DNA of 64,000 nt, taken from NCBI GenBank assembly GCA_002721545.1, contig PBKR01000011.1, positions 1 through 64,000 on the forward strand. The letters are read 5' to 3'. Position 1 is the stretch's first letter; each line of letters begins with the position of its first letter. This DNA is from Nitrosomonadaceae bacterium (GTDB taxonomy: Bacteria; Pseudomonadota; Gammaproteobacteria; Burkholderiales; Nitrosomonadaceae). A program made the position numbers and the translations under genes. Under the pieces are notes generated by a model. That model saw only the letters and a list, made by a program, of their open reading frames with translations, ran no database searches and was not told the origin of the DNA. Shown in pieces: positions 46,843 through 56,924 of this stretch.

Positions 46843-48012
46843 ATGAAATTCGAGATCATGGAGGCAGAAGACCGAGCGGCGGTTATAAAGGTTATAGGTG
46901 TCGGTGGTTGTGGGGGTAATGCTGTGGATCACATGATTAAGAACGGAGTACAGGGTGTTGAATTCATTTGCGCTAATACTGATGCACAATCTTTAAAGCG
47001 TAATCAAGCACGTATTTTATTACAATTAGGTCCTGCTATTACAAAGGGATTGGGCGCTGGAGCAAACCCCGAGATTGGACGTTTAGCAGCAATTGAGGAA
47101 CGTGATCGTATTGCTGAATTAATTGATGGGGCGGATATGTTGTTCATCACTGCAGGCATGGGAGGTGGGACTGGAACTGGTGCGGCACCAATAGTGGCAG
47201 AAATAGCAAAAGAAATGAATATTCTAACTGTGGCGGTTGTGACAAAGCCATTTTTATTTGAAGGTAAGCGTTTAAAGTCAGCAAAGATTGGCATGGAAGA
47301 GCTATCAAATTATGTTGATTCATTAATTGTTATTCCAAATGATAAATTAATGTCAGTACTGGGGGATGATGTGAGCATGCTAGATGCTTTTGAAGAAGCA
47401 AACAATGTGCTTTATGGAGCAGTTGCAGGAATATCAGAGGTAATTAATTGTCCAGGCCTTGTAAATGTAGATTTTGCTGATGTTAAAACTGTAATGTCAG
47501 AAGCTGGTATGGCAATGATGGGGACTGCATTTTCAACAGGGATTGACCGTGCAAGTTTATCGGCTCAGCAGGCAGTTGCTAGCCCTTTGCTTGAAGGAGT
47601 AAATCTTTCTGGTGCGCGTGGTGTGTTAGTAAATATTACTGCAAGCTCGGGATTAAAAATGCGTGAAGTACAAGAAGTAATGAGCACAATTAAAGATTTT
47701 ACTGATGATGACGCTACAGTAATTATTGGTACAGTGATAGATGAAAATATGCAGAATGATTTGCGTGTGACAGTTGTAGCAACTGGGCTTAATGAATTAG
47801 AAACTAGTCATCAGTCTAACACTAAGCCACTTAGTGTTATTCATACTCGAACTGGCACTAATGATTCCCCATCAGAAGATGTAGTGGACTTGAGAGAGCT
47901 TAGTGTTCCTGCAGTTACTCGTACAAATAGGCGTGAAGCAGTGCAAGCAATGAAGCAATCTGGCGTAGATGAATTAGAGATTCCTGCATTTTTACGGAAA
48001 CAGGCAGATTAG
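46843..48012 (+). CDS. ftsZ: Cell division protein FtsZ (located between rsmH and ftsL)
   Basis: FtsZ is the tubulin-like GTPase that forms the division ring. From ATG 46843 it is 389 residues and complete. It shows the GTP-binding start KVIGVGGCGGNAV, the tubulin signature GGGTGTGAAP (about 107-116), synergy-loop NVDFADVKTVM and the C-terminal peptide DELEIPAFLRKQ that docks FtsA and ZipA-type partners. An AAAGGAGA ribosome site before 46843 decides this start over a TTG 27 bases upstream. In Betaproteobacteria the gene normally follows ftsA; here it sits 72 bases after rsmH. It may have its own promoter, but none stands out in that short gap. Confidence 0.97.
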   Translation: MKFEIMEAEDRAAVIKVIGVGGCGGNAVDHMIKNGVQGVEFICANTDAQSLKRNQARILLQLGPAITKGLGAGANPEIGRLAAIEERDRIAELIDGADMLFITAGMGGGTGTGAAPIVAEIAKEMNILTVAVVTKPFLFEGKRLKSAKIGMEELSNYVDSLIVIPNDKLMSVLGDDVSMLDAFEEANNVLYGAVAGISEVINCPGLVNVDFADVKTVMSEAGMAMMGTAFSTGIDRASLSAQQAVASPLLEGVNLSGARGVLVNITASSGLKMREVQEVMSTIKDFTDDDATVIIGTVIDENMQNDLRVTVVATGLNELETSHQSNTKPLSVIHTRTGTNDSPSEDVVDLRELSVPAVTRTNRREAVQAMKQSGVDELEIPAFLRKQAD

Positions 48013-48065
48013 AATTTGTATTTTTTATAGAAAAATAAGATTAATGGAGCAAGATAAAATTATTG

Positions 48066-48094
48066 TTGCCCACATTCAGTATTATTTATTTAAT
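48066..48094 (+). promoter_or_regulatory. Possible promoter before ftsL
   Basis: TTGCCC (48066-48071) and TTTAAT (48089-48094) with 17-base spacing lie in the 159-base gap between ftsZ and ftsL. Such a promoter would let ftsL and the later genes be expressed independently of ftsZ. In this AT-rich DNA chance matches are frequent. Confidence 0.3.
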
Positions 48095-48171
48095 TTTAGT
48101 TCTTTTTATTATACAGGCTAGATAGCTCTAGTAGTTATATAGGCTCATGATTTTAGTCATGGAAAATTGAA

Positions 48172-48477
48172 GTGACTAGACTAAATATTTTTCTTACGTT
48201 GATCGCTATTGTCTGTGCTTTAGGTGCTGTGACCTCACAGCATGAAGCGCGTAAACTTTTTATGGAGCTGGAAAAAGAGCAGAAAGAGGCAATAAATTTA
48301 GCCGTAGAGTGGGATCAGCTACTTCTCGAGCAAAGTACTGTCGCAATGCGGACTCAGATTGAGAAGATAGCTACTGAGAAATTATTAATGAAAGTTCCAG
48401 ATGAGTCCCAAATTAAAATTATTTCTTTAATAGAGTCTGATAGTGCAGAAGTTTCTGTAGATAAGGAAGAGTTATGA
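48172..48477 (+). CDS. ftsL: Cell division protein FtsL
   Basis: FtsL is a bitopic divisome protein that works with FtsB and FtsQ to activate FtsWI. The 101-residue protein has one N-terminal helix (about 4-22) and a coiled-coil segment (about 25-75, EARKLFMELEKEQKEA). Start is GTG at 48172 (GTGACTAGA). Its stop overlaps the ftsI ATG. Confidence 0.9.
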   Translation: MTRLNIFLTLIAIVCALGAVTSQHEARKLFMELEKEQKEAINLAVEWDQLLLEQSTVAMRTQIEKIATEKLLMKVPDESQIKIISLIESDSAEVSVDKEEL

Positions 48478-50201
48478 CTCGTAATCCTATTCTAAATTTT
48501 ACCTTACCAGCTTGGCGTTCGCGAGTGTTAATCGCTCTTTTTTTGCTTAGCTTTCTTGGTTTGATTGGACGTGCAGTTTATTTGCAAGGTATGCATAACG
48601 AAATTTTGCAGAAAAGGGGAGAGTCTCGTTCAAGCCGTGTAGTTGAGATGCCTGCACATCGTGGAATGATTACTGACCGACATGGTGAGCCTCTTGCTAT
48701 TAGCACACCGGTTAAATCTTTATGGGCAAACCCTGCTGGTGTTCATGCAACTAATAGTCAATTAAGAAAATTGGCAGAATTAGCCGAGGTGAATGTTGCT
48801 GAGATTAGAAAAAAAATAAGTAACAAGAAGCGAGATTTCGTTTATTTAAAGCGTCATTTATCACCAGATGTAGCAGATAAAATAGTTGATCTTGGTATTC
48901 CTGGAATATTTTTTGATCCAGAATTTAAGAGATATTATCCTCAACGTGAGATAACAGCTCAAATGCTCGGATTTACTAATGTAGATGATAATGGGCAAGA
49001 AGGTATCGAATTAGGATGGCAAGAAATTTTAGCTGGTAAAGCTGGCAGTCGTCGTGTCATTAAAGATAGAAAAGGTCGTATTGTTGAAGATATAGAGATT
49101 ATATTAACACCTAGACCAGGAAAAGATTTAGTTTTATCTCTTGATAGCAAGATTCAGTATCGTGCATATAGAGAATTAAAGCATGCTATGGATCTTAATA
49201 AAGCTAAAGCTGGAGAGATTGTAGTTTTAGATCCTCAAACTGGAGAAGTATTGGCATTAGTTAATTTACCAGCTTACAATCCAAATAATAAAACTGGAAG
49301 GAGTGGGGGGAAGTCTAGGAATAGGGTATTAACTGATATATTTGAACCCGGTTCGACTATGAAGCCTTTTACAGTAGCTGCTGCACTTGAAGCAGGAAAA
49401 ATAAAGCCAGATACTGAATTTGATACTGCTCCCGGATTTATAACTATTGGTAGAAATACAATTAGAGACTCACATGTAGAAGGTGTCTTGACTGTAGAGC
49501 AGGTGATTAAGAAGTCAAGTAATGTTGGTACTGTACAAATTGCCTTGAAATTACCAGCACAAACAATGTGGGAAACTTTTAATCGTTCTGGTTTTGGTTC
49601 ATATACTGGTTCAGGATTTCCTGGTGAAGTAAAGGGTAAGCTTCGTCCATATCAAAAATGGCGATCTATTGAGCAGGCAACGATGTCATATGGTATGGGA
49701 ATTTCAGTGAATTTGTTGCAGTTGGCTCGTGCTTATACTTTATTTTCAGCAGAAGGAAAATTGAAGCCGGTATCTTTATTAAGGGTCGATAAGCCACCAG
49801 TTGGTAAGCAGATAATTTCACGTAAAACGGCCCTTTCTGTAAGTAAAATGCTTGAGATGGCGGTAGCAAAGGGTGGGACAGCTACTCTTGCACAAATTAA
49901 GGGTTATCGAGTAGCAGGTAAAACTGGCACCGCACATAAGGTAAAAGATGGTGGTGGTTATGCTAGAGATAAGTATATTTCTTCATTTGTAGGTTACGCA
50001 CCAGCTTCTAATCCACGTCTTATCATTGCAGTAATGCTTGATGAACCTTCAGCTGGAAAATATTTTGGAGGTCAAGTGGCTGCACCTGTTTTTAGCCGGG
50101 TCATGGCTGATTCATTAAGAAATTTAAATGTTCCTCATGACGCTCCCATTGATAAAACAGTTTCTTCATCGCTGATGCTGAGGCTAAAAGGTGATGTATG
50201 A
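48474..50201 (+). CDS. ftsI: Septal peptidoglycan transpeptidase FtsI (PBP3)
   Basis: FtsI cross-links septal peptidoglycan in partnership with FtsW. The 575-residue class B PBP has one membrane helix (about 17-35), the dimerisation domain and a transpeptidase domain with SxxK at Ser294-Lys297 (GSTMK), SSN at 348-350 and KTGT at 483-486. All catalytic motifs are intact. ATGA overlaps link it to ftsL and murE. Confidence 0.96.
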   Translation: MTRNPILNFTLPAWRSRVLIALFLLSFLGLIGRAVYLQGMHNEILQKRGESRSSRVVEMPAHRGMITDRHGEPLAISTPVKSLWANPAGVHATNSQLRKLAELAEVNVAEIRKKISNKKRDFVYLKRHLSPDVADKIVDLGIPGIFFDPEFKRYYPQREITAQMLGFTNVDDNGQEGIELGWQEILAGKAGSRRVIKDRKGRIVEDIEIILTPRPGKDLVLSLDSKIQYRAYRELKHAMDLNKAKAGEIVVLDPQTGEVLALVNLPAYNPNNKTGRSGGKSRNRVLTDIFEPGSTMKPFTVAAALEAGKIKPDTEFDTAPGFITIGRNTIRDSHVEGVLTVEQVIKKSSNVGTVQIALKLPAQTMWETFNRSGFGSYTGSGFPGEVKGKLRPYQKWRSIEQATMSYGMGISVNLLQLARAYTLFSAEGKLKPVSLLRVDKPPVGKQIISRKTALSVSKMLEMAVAKGGTATLAQIKGYRVAGKTGTAHKVKDGGGYARDKYISSFVGYAPASNPRLIIAVMLDEPSAGKYFGGQVAAPVFSRVMADSLRNLNVPHDAPIDKTVSSSLMLRLKGDV

Positions 50202-51754
50202 ATTTGGGGGATAAAAATACGTTAGAAGAAAAATTTGATCCAGATATACTCAATAGCATGGGTATTAGTATTGAGAATCTTATTACTGATAGCCGTATGG
50301 TTAAGCCAGGGGATACATTCTTAGCTTATGTTGGAGAGAAAGTCGATGCGCGTAAATATATCCCACAGGCAATTAAAGCGGGTGCAAATGCAGTTTTATG
50401 GGAGCGTAGTGGCTTTGTATGGAATCCAGAATGGAAGATACCAAATTTATCGATATCAAAATTACGTAGTAAAGTTGGTGTAATTGCAAATCATATATAT
50501 AAAAACCCATCAGGAAAATTATGTCTAATTGGTGTTACTGGTACAAATGGAAAAACATCATGTGTTCAATGGATAGCTCAGGCGTTGACAGAATTTGATA
50601 TAAAAGTTGCTTCGATAGGTACTTTAGGGAGTGGGTTTTCTGGTAATCTTCTGCCCTCTTTCGATACAACCCCCAGTCCAGTTTTACTACAACAAAGAAT
50701 GGCTGATTTTTTGAAACAAGGTGCCAAGTATGTGGTACTGGAAGCATCATCTCATGGTATAGCACAAGGGAGAATAAATGGGTCTACATTATCAGTAGCA
50801 TTATTTACAAATTTATCACATGACCATTTGGATTATCACGGTAGTATGCAGGCATATGCTGCTTCTAAAGCACGCTTATTTCATTGGGATAGACTTCAGC
50901 ATGCTGTTTTAAATTTAGATGATGTATTTGGTGTGGAGTTGTTAAAGAAGTTAATGGGTCGAGCTATAAATATTATTGGGTATGGGTTTAAAGATCTGGA
51001 AATAAAAGATTATGATCCAAAATTGTTTGAAATGGTTCATGGGTATAACTTAAAAGTAAATAGTCAGGGGCTAGAGTTTGATGTTGTATTTAAGGGAGAG
51101 CGCCTAGGGGTTAAAACAGAACTAATTGGAGAGTTTAATGCATCTAATTTGTTAGCAGTGCTTTCTACTTTATTAGCATGTGGCTTCAATTTAGGTGATG
51201 CAGCTAAGGTTTTAAAAAAAATACAACCAATATCAGGCAGGATGGAGAAATTTGGTGGTGGTAGCTTGCCATTAGTAGTTGTAGATTTTGCTCATACTCC
51301 AGATGCATTAAAAAAAACATTATTAGCACTTCGTGTAATTATTAGTAGTTCTAAAGATGTTTCAAAGATTAAGAATACAAAATCAAAATTAATTTGTGTT
51401 TTTGGTTGTGGTGGTGATCGTGACCAAGATAAGCGGGCACTTATGGGTAAAATAGCAACAGAGTTATCTGATGAAACTATTATTACCAGCGACAACCCTC
51501 GTAATGAAGATCCCTATTCTATTATTAATGATATATCTTTAGGTTTAGATAACGGCTATTTTGTTGAGGAGAATAGAGAAATAGCTATTCGTAAGGCGCT
51601 AAATGGTGCGCATCAAGGGGATGTAGTGCTTATTGCAGGTAAAGGCCATGAGGAATATCAGGAAATAGGCACGAAAAAAATACCTTTTAGTGATGTGAAG
51701 ATGGTGCGATTGATTCTTCAGGAACTAGCAAATAAAGTGCAGGATCAAATATGA
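50198..51754 (+). CDS. murE: UDP-MurNAc-L-Ala-D-Glu:meso-diaminopimelate ligase
   Basis: MurE adds the third residue of the stem peptide. The 518-residue protein has the P-loop GTNGKTS at 115-121, a conserved central domain (KYVVLEASSHGIAQGR) and the DNPRNEDP motif in the C-terminal domain. DNPR is the mark of meso-diaminopimelate selection, so the wall should be of the usual Gram-negative type. It overlaps ftsI and murF by four bases. Confidence 0.95.
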   Translation: MNLGDKNTLEEKFDPDILNSMGISIENLITDSRMVKPGDTFLAYVGEKVDARKYIPQAIKAGANAVLWERSGFVWNPEWKIPNLSISKLRSKVGVIANHIYKNPSGKLCLIGVTGTNGKTSCVQWIAQALTEFDIKVASIGTLGSGFSGNLLPSFDTTPSPVLLQQRMADFLKQGAKYVVLEASSHGIAQGRINGSTLSVALFTNLSHDHLDYHGSMQAYAASKARLFHWDRLQHAVLNLDDVFGVELLKKLMGRAINIIGYGFKDLEIKDYDPKLFEMVHGYNLKVNSQGLEFDVVFKGERLGVKTELIGEFNASNLLAVLSTLLACGFNLGDAAKVLKKIQPISGRMEKFGGGSLPLVVVDFAHTPDALKKTLLALRVIISSSKDVSKIKNTKSKLICVFGCGGDRDQDKRALMGKIATELSDETIITSDNPRNEDPYSIINDISLGLDNGYFVEENREIAIRKALNGAHQGDVVLIAGKGHEEYQEIGTKKIPFSDVKMVRLILQELANKVQDQI

Positions 51755-53118
51755 TGATGGTGCAAGAAGCAGCTCGTATATTGCATGCAGAGTGGTATGG
51801 TGAAGATACACTTTTTACTGGTGTGAGTACTGATAGCCGCAGTGTGAGGGGTGGAGATTTATTTGTAGCTTTGAGTGGCAAGAATTTTGATGGGCATGAA
51901 TTTATTACTCAGGCAAAGGATAGAGGTGCTATAGCTGTAATGGTAGATCAAAAGTCACGTATCCAAGAGAGCCAGGATTTAACAATTCCTGTAATAATTG
52001 TGCAAGATACCTTACTAGGATTAGGGAGGTTAGCAAAATATTGGAGGGGAAATTTTGATATACCAATTATTGGAGTAACAGGCAGTAATGGTAAGACAAC
52101 AGTTAAAGAAATGATCACATTAATATTGCTTCAGTTAGTTGGAAAGAATCAAAATAAAGTTTTAGCAACTATTGGTAATTTTAATAACGATATTGGTGTT
52201 CCAAGAATGTTGTTACAGTTATGTAGGCAACATGAGTATGCGGTAATAGAAATGGGTATGAGCCACCCGGGTGAGATTGCTTATTTAGCTGATTTAGTAC
52301 AGCCGACCGTTGCCCTGATAACAAATGCAGGTGCTGCACATATAGAAGGAATTGGTTCCGTAAAGGAAGTGGCACTTGCTAAGGGTGAAATTTTTGAAGG
52401 ATTGGATAAGTCCGGTATAGCAGTCATTAATGCAGATGATTCAAATGTGCAGTTATGGCGGAGAATCGCTGATAATAGGTCGATAATTGAGTTTGGATTA
52501 AACAAAAAGGTAAAAGTGAGTGGATGTTATAAATTAAATCCAACTAGTGCTGAAATGAAATTAGAGCTTCCTGATGGAACGATAGAAATAAAATTGAAAG
52601 TTCCTGGAAAACATAATGTTTACAATGCTCTTGCGGCGGCAGCAGCAGCAAATGCTATAGGTATAAATAAGGAAAATATCGCGTCTGGATTGGAATTATT
52701 TGGTGGGGTGGATGGTCGGTTACAGCAAAAGAAATGTTTGTGTGGTGCGACAATGATAGATGATAGTTATAACGCTAATCCAGAATCAGTACGGGCTGCA
52801 CTATCAGTATTAGCGAATATCTCTGCTGAAAAGAGAATTCTGGTTCTTGGAGACATGGCGGAACTAGGTGATGCTGCTATAGATTTCCATGAGTGTATTG
52901 GTAAAGAAGCTCGCCTTATTGGTATAGATAGACTATTTGCTTTAGGAAAATTAAGTGCTCACTCTGTAAGCAAATTTGGTTCTGGTGGGCAGCATTTTAG
53001 AAATATTGAAGATATTTTAGCTGTAATTGAGTCAGTATTAGCTCCTGATGTGGCATTGTTGGTAAAGGGATCTCGTTTTATGCAAATGGATCGAATAGTG
53101 AGAAAATTTGAGGTATAA
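51751..53118 (+). CDS. murF: UDP-MurNAc-tripeptide:D-Ala-D-Ala ligase
   Basis: MurF adds the D-Ala-D-Ala dipeptide to the stem peptide. The 455-residue protein has [14 protein letters not shown] (P-loop about 110), NFNNDIGVPRMLL, AVIEMGMSHPGEI and DDSYNANPESVRAAL, all characteristic of MurF. The ATGA overlap with murE shows coupled translation. Confidence 0.95.
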   Translation: MMMVQEAARILHAEWYGEDTLFTGVSTDSRSVRGGDLFVALSGKNFDGHEFITQAKDRGAIAVMVDQKSRIQESQDLTIPVIIVQDTLLGLGRLAKYWRGNFDIPIIGVTGSNGKTTVKEMITLILLQLVGKNQNKVLATIGNFNNDIGVPRMLLQLCRQHEYAVIEMGMSHPGEIAYLADLVQPTVALITNAGAAHIEGIGSVKEVALAKGEIFEGLDKSGIAVINADDSNVQLWRRIADNRSIIEFGLNKKVKVSGCYKLNPTSAEMKLELPDGTIEIKLKVPGKHNVYNALAAAAAANAIGINKENIASGLELFGGVDGRLQQKKCLCGATMIDDSYNANPESVRAALSVLANISAEKRILVLGDMAELGDAAIDFHECIGKEARLIGIDRLFALGKLSAHSVSKFGSGGQHFRNIEDILAVIESVLAPDVALLVKGSRFMQMDRIVRKFEV

Positions 53119-53204
53119 ATTAAACGAGTGATTATAAAAGAGCATGAATAAATTAATTAGAATTAAAATTGAGGGACAAGGTTAAGAGCCCTGTTAGATC
53201 AGAT

Positions 53205-54290
53205 ATGCTATTAGAGTTTACACAATGGTTGGCAGGTGATATTCGAGCTTTTAATGTATTCAGTTATATTACATTACGAACGGTATTAGCGGCACTAACA
53301 TCCCTAATGATTTCATTTATTATTGGTCCAGCCATGATACGTAGGCTTTCTGCATATAAAATTGGTCAGTCGATTCGTGATGATGGGCCACAAACTCACC
53401 TTGTTAAAGCAGGTACCCCTACTATGGGCGGTGCATTGATATTGGTTTCTATTGCAATTAGTACATTACTATGGGCAGATTTAGAAAATCATTATATATG
53501 GGTAGTATTACTAACAACCTTAGGATTTGGAGCAATTGGTTGGGTAGATGATTATCGGAAGGTGGTATATAACAATCCAAAAGGACTTTCTGCTGGTATT
53601 AAATTTTTTTGGCAATCTTCAATTGCAATTACTGTTGCATCTTATTTGGCGCTTACTGCAGATTCTCCAGTACAAACTAGTATGATTGTGCCTTTCTTTA
53701 AGCAAATTATAATACCGTTGGGGGTCGTTGGATTTGTAATACTTTCTTATTTTGTCATAGTAGGTGCTAGTAATGCAGTAAATTTAACTGATGGTCTTGA
53801 TGGGTTGGCTATTATGCCCACGGTAATGATTAGTAGTGGATTAGCAATTTTTGCCTATGTTGCTGGCCATTCAGTTTTTGCAAAGTATCTTGGTATTCCT
53901 TACATTCCTCATGCAGCTGAATTAGCTGTATTTTGTGGGGCATTGGCAGGATCAGGGCTTGCTTTTCTATGGTTTAATGCTTACCCAGCTGAGGTATTTA
54001 TGGGTGATGTTGGTGCTTTGGCCCTTGGTGCTGCACTTGGTGTTGTTACTATAATTATACGCCAAGAAATTATACTCCTTATTATGGGTGGTGTATTTGT
54101 AGTAGAAACTTTATCAGTAATGGCACAGGTGGTTTCATTCAAATTAACAGGCAGGCGTATTTTCAGAATGGCGCCTTTGCATCACCATTTTGAGTTAAAA
54201 GGGTGGAAGGAAAATCAAGTAGTAGTGCGTTTCTGGATTATAACTATGATGTTAGTGCTACTTGGTTTATCTACGCTTAAATTAAGATGA
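53205..54290 (+). CDS. mraY: Phospho-MurNAc-pentapeptide transferase
   Basis: MraY transfers phospho-MurNAc-pentapeptide to undecaprenyl phosphate, making lipid I at the inner membrane. From ATG 53205 it is 361 residues, as in E. coli (360), starting MLLEFTQWL; a TTG at 53169 would add 12 residues. It has ten helices, the Asp-rich [19 protein letters not shown] and the [11 protein letters not shown] motif. Its end overlaps murD. Confidence 0.94.
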   Translation: MLLEFTQWLAGDIRAFNVFSYITLRTVLAALTSLMISFIIGPAMIRRLSAYKIGQSIRDDGPQTHLVKAGTPTMGGALILVSIAISTLLWADLENHYIWVVLLTTLGFGAIGWVDDYRKVVYNNPKGLSAGIKFFWQSSIAITVASYLALTADSPVQTSMIVPFFKQIIIPLGVVGFVILSYFVIVGASNAVNLTDGLDGLAIMPTVMISSGLAIFAYVAGHSVFAKYLGIPYIPHAAELAVFCGALAGSGLAFLWFNAYPAEVFMGDVGALALGAALGVVTIIIRQEIILLIMGGVFVVETLSVMAQVVSFKLTGRRIFRMAPLHHHFELKGWKENQVVVRFWIITMMLVLLGLSTLKLR

Positions 54291-55702
54291 ATCTATATGG
54301 GAAAACGGTTTTGGTTCTTGGAATGGGAGAAACTGGATTATCTATGGTGAAATGGTTGTCCCGTATAGGTTCAAACATTTTCGTGGCAGATGATCGTATT
54401 GAACCACCGAATCTAGGCATATTGGAACAAATTATTCCTGTTGATCAGATTTTCACAGGTTCTTTTTCGACTGAAATACTTAAGGGGATAGATATTATTG
54501 CTATTAGCCCAGGTATTTCAAAGGCTATCCCGCTAATTTATCAGGCGGCCAAACGTCAAATCCCAGTTGTTGGTGATATTGAACTATTTTCCTTGGTGCT
54601 TAATAAATGTAGTGCTCTCAAGCCAAAGGTTTTAGCAATTACAGGTTCTAATGGAAAAACAACAGTATCATCTATGGTTGATGCAATGTTAAGAGAGGCA
54701 GGATGGGATATAGAAGTAGCTGGGAATATTGGCCCAGCAATATTAAATAAGTTTATGCAGAGGATTGATTCTGGGAAGCCTCCCCAAGCATGGGTTTTAG
54801 AAATTTCAAGTTTTCAGCTGGAATCTACGAAAAATTTTAATCCTGATGTAGCTGCGGTTCTTAATTTAAGTGAAGATCATTTAGATCGTTATGTTGATAT
54901 GGCTGATTATGCTGCTACAAAGGCAAGAATATTTTCAGGGGAAATAGAAAATGGAGGCATGGTACAGATATTAAATCGTGATGATCCTATTGCTAGCACT
55001 ATGGCGATAGCTGGTAAGAAGCAGATCACTTTTGGCATGGATGCTCCAGTTAACAGAAATGATTTTGGTTTGTTGGTAGATGATGAAACTTGGATTGTGC
55101 AAGGCAGAGATCGGTTAATAAAGGTAAGTGAGCTTGTGGTGACTGGACCTCATAATATTGCTAATGCTTTAGCCGCGTTAGCTTTATGTAATGCTGTAGG
55201 CGCAGCATATAGTCCAATACTTAACGCTTTACGAAAATTTACTGGGTTGCCTCATCGTGTAGAGAGGGTTGTAATATTGGATGGTATTACATTCTATAAT
55301 GATTCAAAGGGTACAAATGTAGGTGCGACAGTTGCAGCTATCAACAGTATTACTCAGAAAAAAATATTGATTATAGGTGGTGATGGAAAGAAGCAGGACT
55401 TCTCTCCACTGAAAGAGCCAATTTCAAAGAGTGTACGGGCAGTAATTTTGATTGGAAAGGATGCTAGAAAAATTGGTGCTGCGATAGGTGGTTGTGGAGT
55501 CCCACTACATAGCACGATAACTCTGGAAGATGCAGTAAAAAAGAGCTTTATTTTGGCAAAAGAGGGTGATGCCGTACTTATGTCTCCTGCTTGTTCTAGT
55601 ACTGATATGTTTAGGAATTATATTCATCGTGCTGAGGTTTATATTGCAGCAATAAAAAAATTAGAGCTAAAAATGTTAGATACTAAAAGAGTTATACACT
55701 AG
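54287..55702 (+). CDS. murD: UDP-MurNAc-L-alanine:D-glutamate ligase
   Basis: MurD adds D-Glu to UDP-MurNAc-L-Ala. The 471-residue protein starts with the Rossmann-like [11 protein letters not shown], then [13 protein letters not shown] (P-loop about 120), [19 protein letters not shown] and [13 protein letters not shown]. It overlaps mraY by four bases. Confidence 0.95.
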   Translation: MNLYGKTVLVLGMGETGLSMVKWLSRIGSNIFVADDRIEPPNLGILEQIIPVDQIFTGSFSTEILKGIDIIAISPGISKAIPLIYQAAKRQIPVVGDIELFSLVLNKCSALKPKVLAITGSNGKTTVSSMVDAMLREAGWDIEVAGNIGPAILNKFMQRIDSGKPPQAWVLEISSFQLESTKNFNPDVAAVLNLSEDHLDRYVDMADYAATKARIFSGEIENGGMVQILNRDDPIASTMAIAGKKQITFGMDAPVNRNDFGLLVDDETWIVQGRDRLIKVSELVVTGPHNIANALAALALCNAVGAAYSPILNALRKFTGLPHRVERVVILDGITFYNDSKGTNVGATVAAINSITQKKILIIGGDGKKQDFSPLKEPISKSVRAVILIGKDARKIGAAIGGCGVPLHSTITLEDAVKKSFILAKEGDAVLMSPACSSTDMFRNYIHRAEVYIAAIKKLELKMLDTKRVIH

Positions 55703-55723
55703 ATAGTTCTTAGGTCGATTTTA

Positions 55724-56884
55724 ATGATTTATCACGCTAGTATTAGTAACCAAAAAACTATCTCTGATTTTGATCAGAGTTTAATTTGGTCTGCAATATT
55801 TCTGTTGAGTCTAGGTCTCATTATGGTTTATTCAGCTTCTATTTCAATAGCTGAGACCAGTCGCGGAGATGGCTATGCAGCATATTTTCTTGTTCGTCAA
55901 GGGGCTTACTTATTAGTCGGGTTATTTATTGGATTGATTTCATTTCAAATACCAATGAAATTATGGCAAAAATACTCGCTTTATCCGTTTCTGATAGGTA
56001 TGGGGCTGCTTGCATTAGTACTGATTCCCGGTATAGGGAATGAAGTTAACGGTAGTAGGCGCTGGTTATCGTTATTTGTTGTAAATCTACAGCCTTCTGA
56101 ATTTATGAAATTATTCATAGTGATGTATGTTGCTAGCTATACAGTTAAAAGAGCGGCATATCTGGATCATCTTAGGAAGGGTTTTTTACCTATTTTTATT
56201 GTAATGATAATGTTAGGTTTTTTATTACTTAATCAACCGGATTTAGGGGCTTTTGTTGTTATTACTGGTATTGTAATGGCTGTTTTATTTTTGGGAGGAA
56301 TGAATATAAAGTTATTTGTTGGAATTATCGGGCTATTGTGTATGGCTGTACTGGTATTAATTTTACTTGAGCCTTACCGTATGAAACGAATTATTGCCAC
56401 TTTAAATCCATTTGAAGATGAATTTAGTACAGGGTATCAATTGTCTCATTCCTTGATGGCATTTGGGCGAGGCGGATGGGAAGGTGTTGGATTAGGTGGG
56501 AGTGTAGAGAAATTATACTATCTACCAGAAGCGCATACTGATTTTTTGCTTGCAGTAATAGCTGAGGAACTTGGTTTTATTGGGGTAATGGTTGTAGTAG
56601 TGTTATTTTCATTGCTAGTGATACGATCCTTTGTCATAGGTCGTCAAGCAGCAATACGTGACCGATTTTTTTCTGCATTAGTAGCCCAAGGATTTGGAGT
56701 ATGGATAGGAATACAAGCTTTCATCAACATGGGTGTAAATATGGGTATTTTGCCGACAAAAGGGTTAACTTTGCCATTAATGAGTTTTGGTGGTAGTGGT
56801 ATTGTTGCTAATTGCATTGCGCTAGCAATTTTATTAAGGGTTGATTGGGAAAATCGCCAGTTAATGAAAGGGTATAAAATATGA
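55724..56884 (+). CDS. ftsW: Septal peptidoglycan glycosyltransferase FtsW
   Basis: FtsW is the SEDS-family polymerase of septal glycan chains, acting with FtsI. The 386-residue protein has ten helices and SEDS motifs: [49 protein letters not shown] and [14 protein letters not shown]. Confidence 0.95.
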   Translation: MIYHASISNQKTISDFDQSLIWSAIFLLSLGLIMVYSASISIAETSRGDGYAAYFLVRQGAYLLVGLFIGLISFQIPMKLWQKYSLYPFLIGMGLLALVLIPGIGNEVNGSRRWLSLFVVNLQPSEFMKLFIVMYVASYTVKRAAYLDHLRKGFLPIFIVMIMLGFLLLNQPDLGAFVVITGIVMAVLFLGGMNIKLFVGIIGLLCMAVLVLILLEPYRMKRIIATLNPFEDEFSTGYQLSHSLMAFGRGGWEGVGLGGSVEKLYYLPEAHTDFLLAVIAEELGFIGVMVVVVLFSLLVIRSFVIGRQAAIRDRFFSALVAQGFGVWIGIQAFINMGVNMGILPTKGLTLPLMSFGGSGIVANCIALAILLRVDWENRQLMKGYKI

Positions 56885-56924
56885 AAGCAAGTTGTTACCA
56901 AAAAATAATTATAGGATTTTAGGT

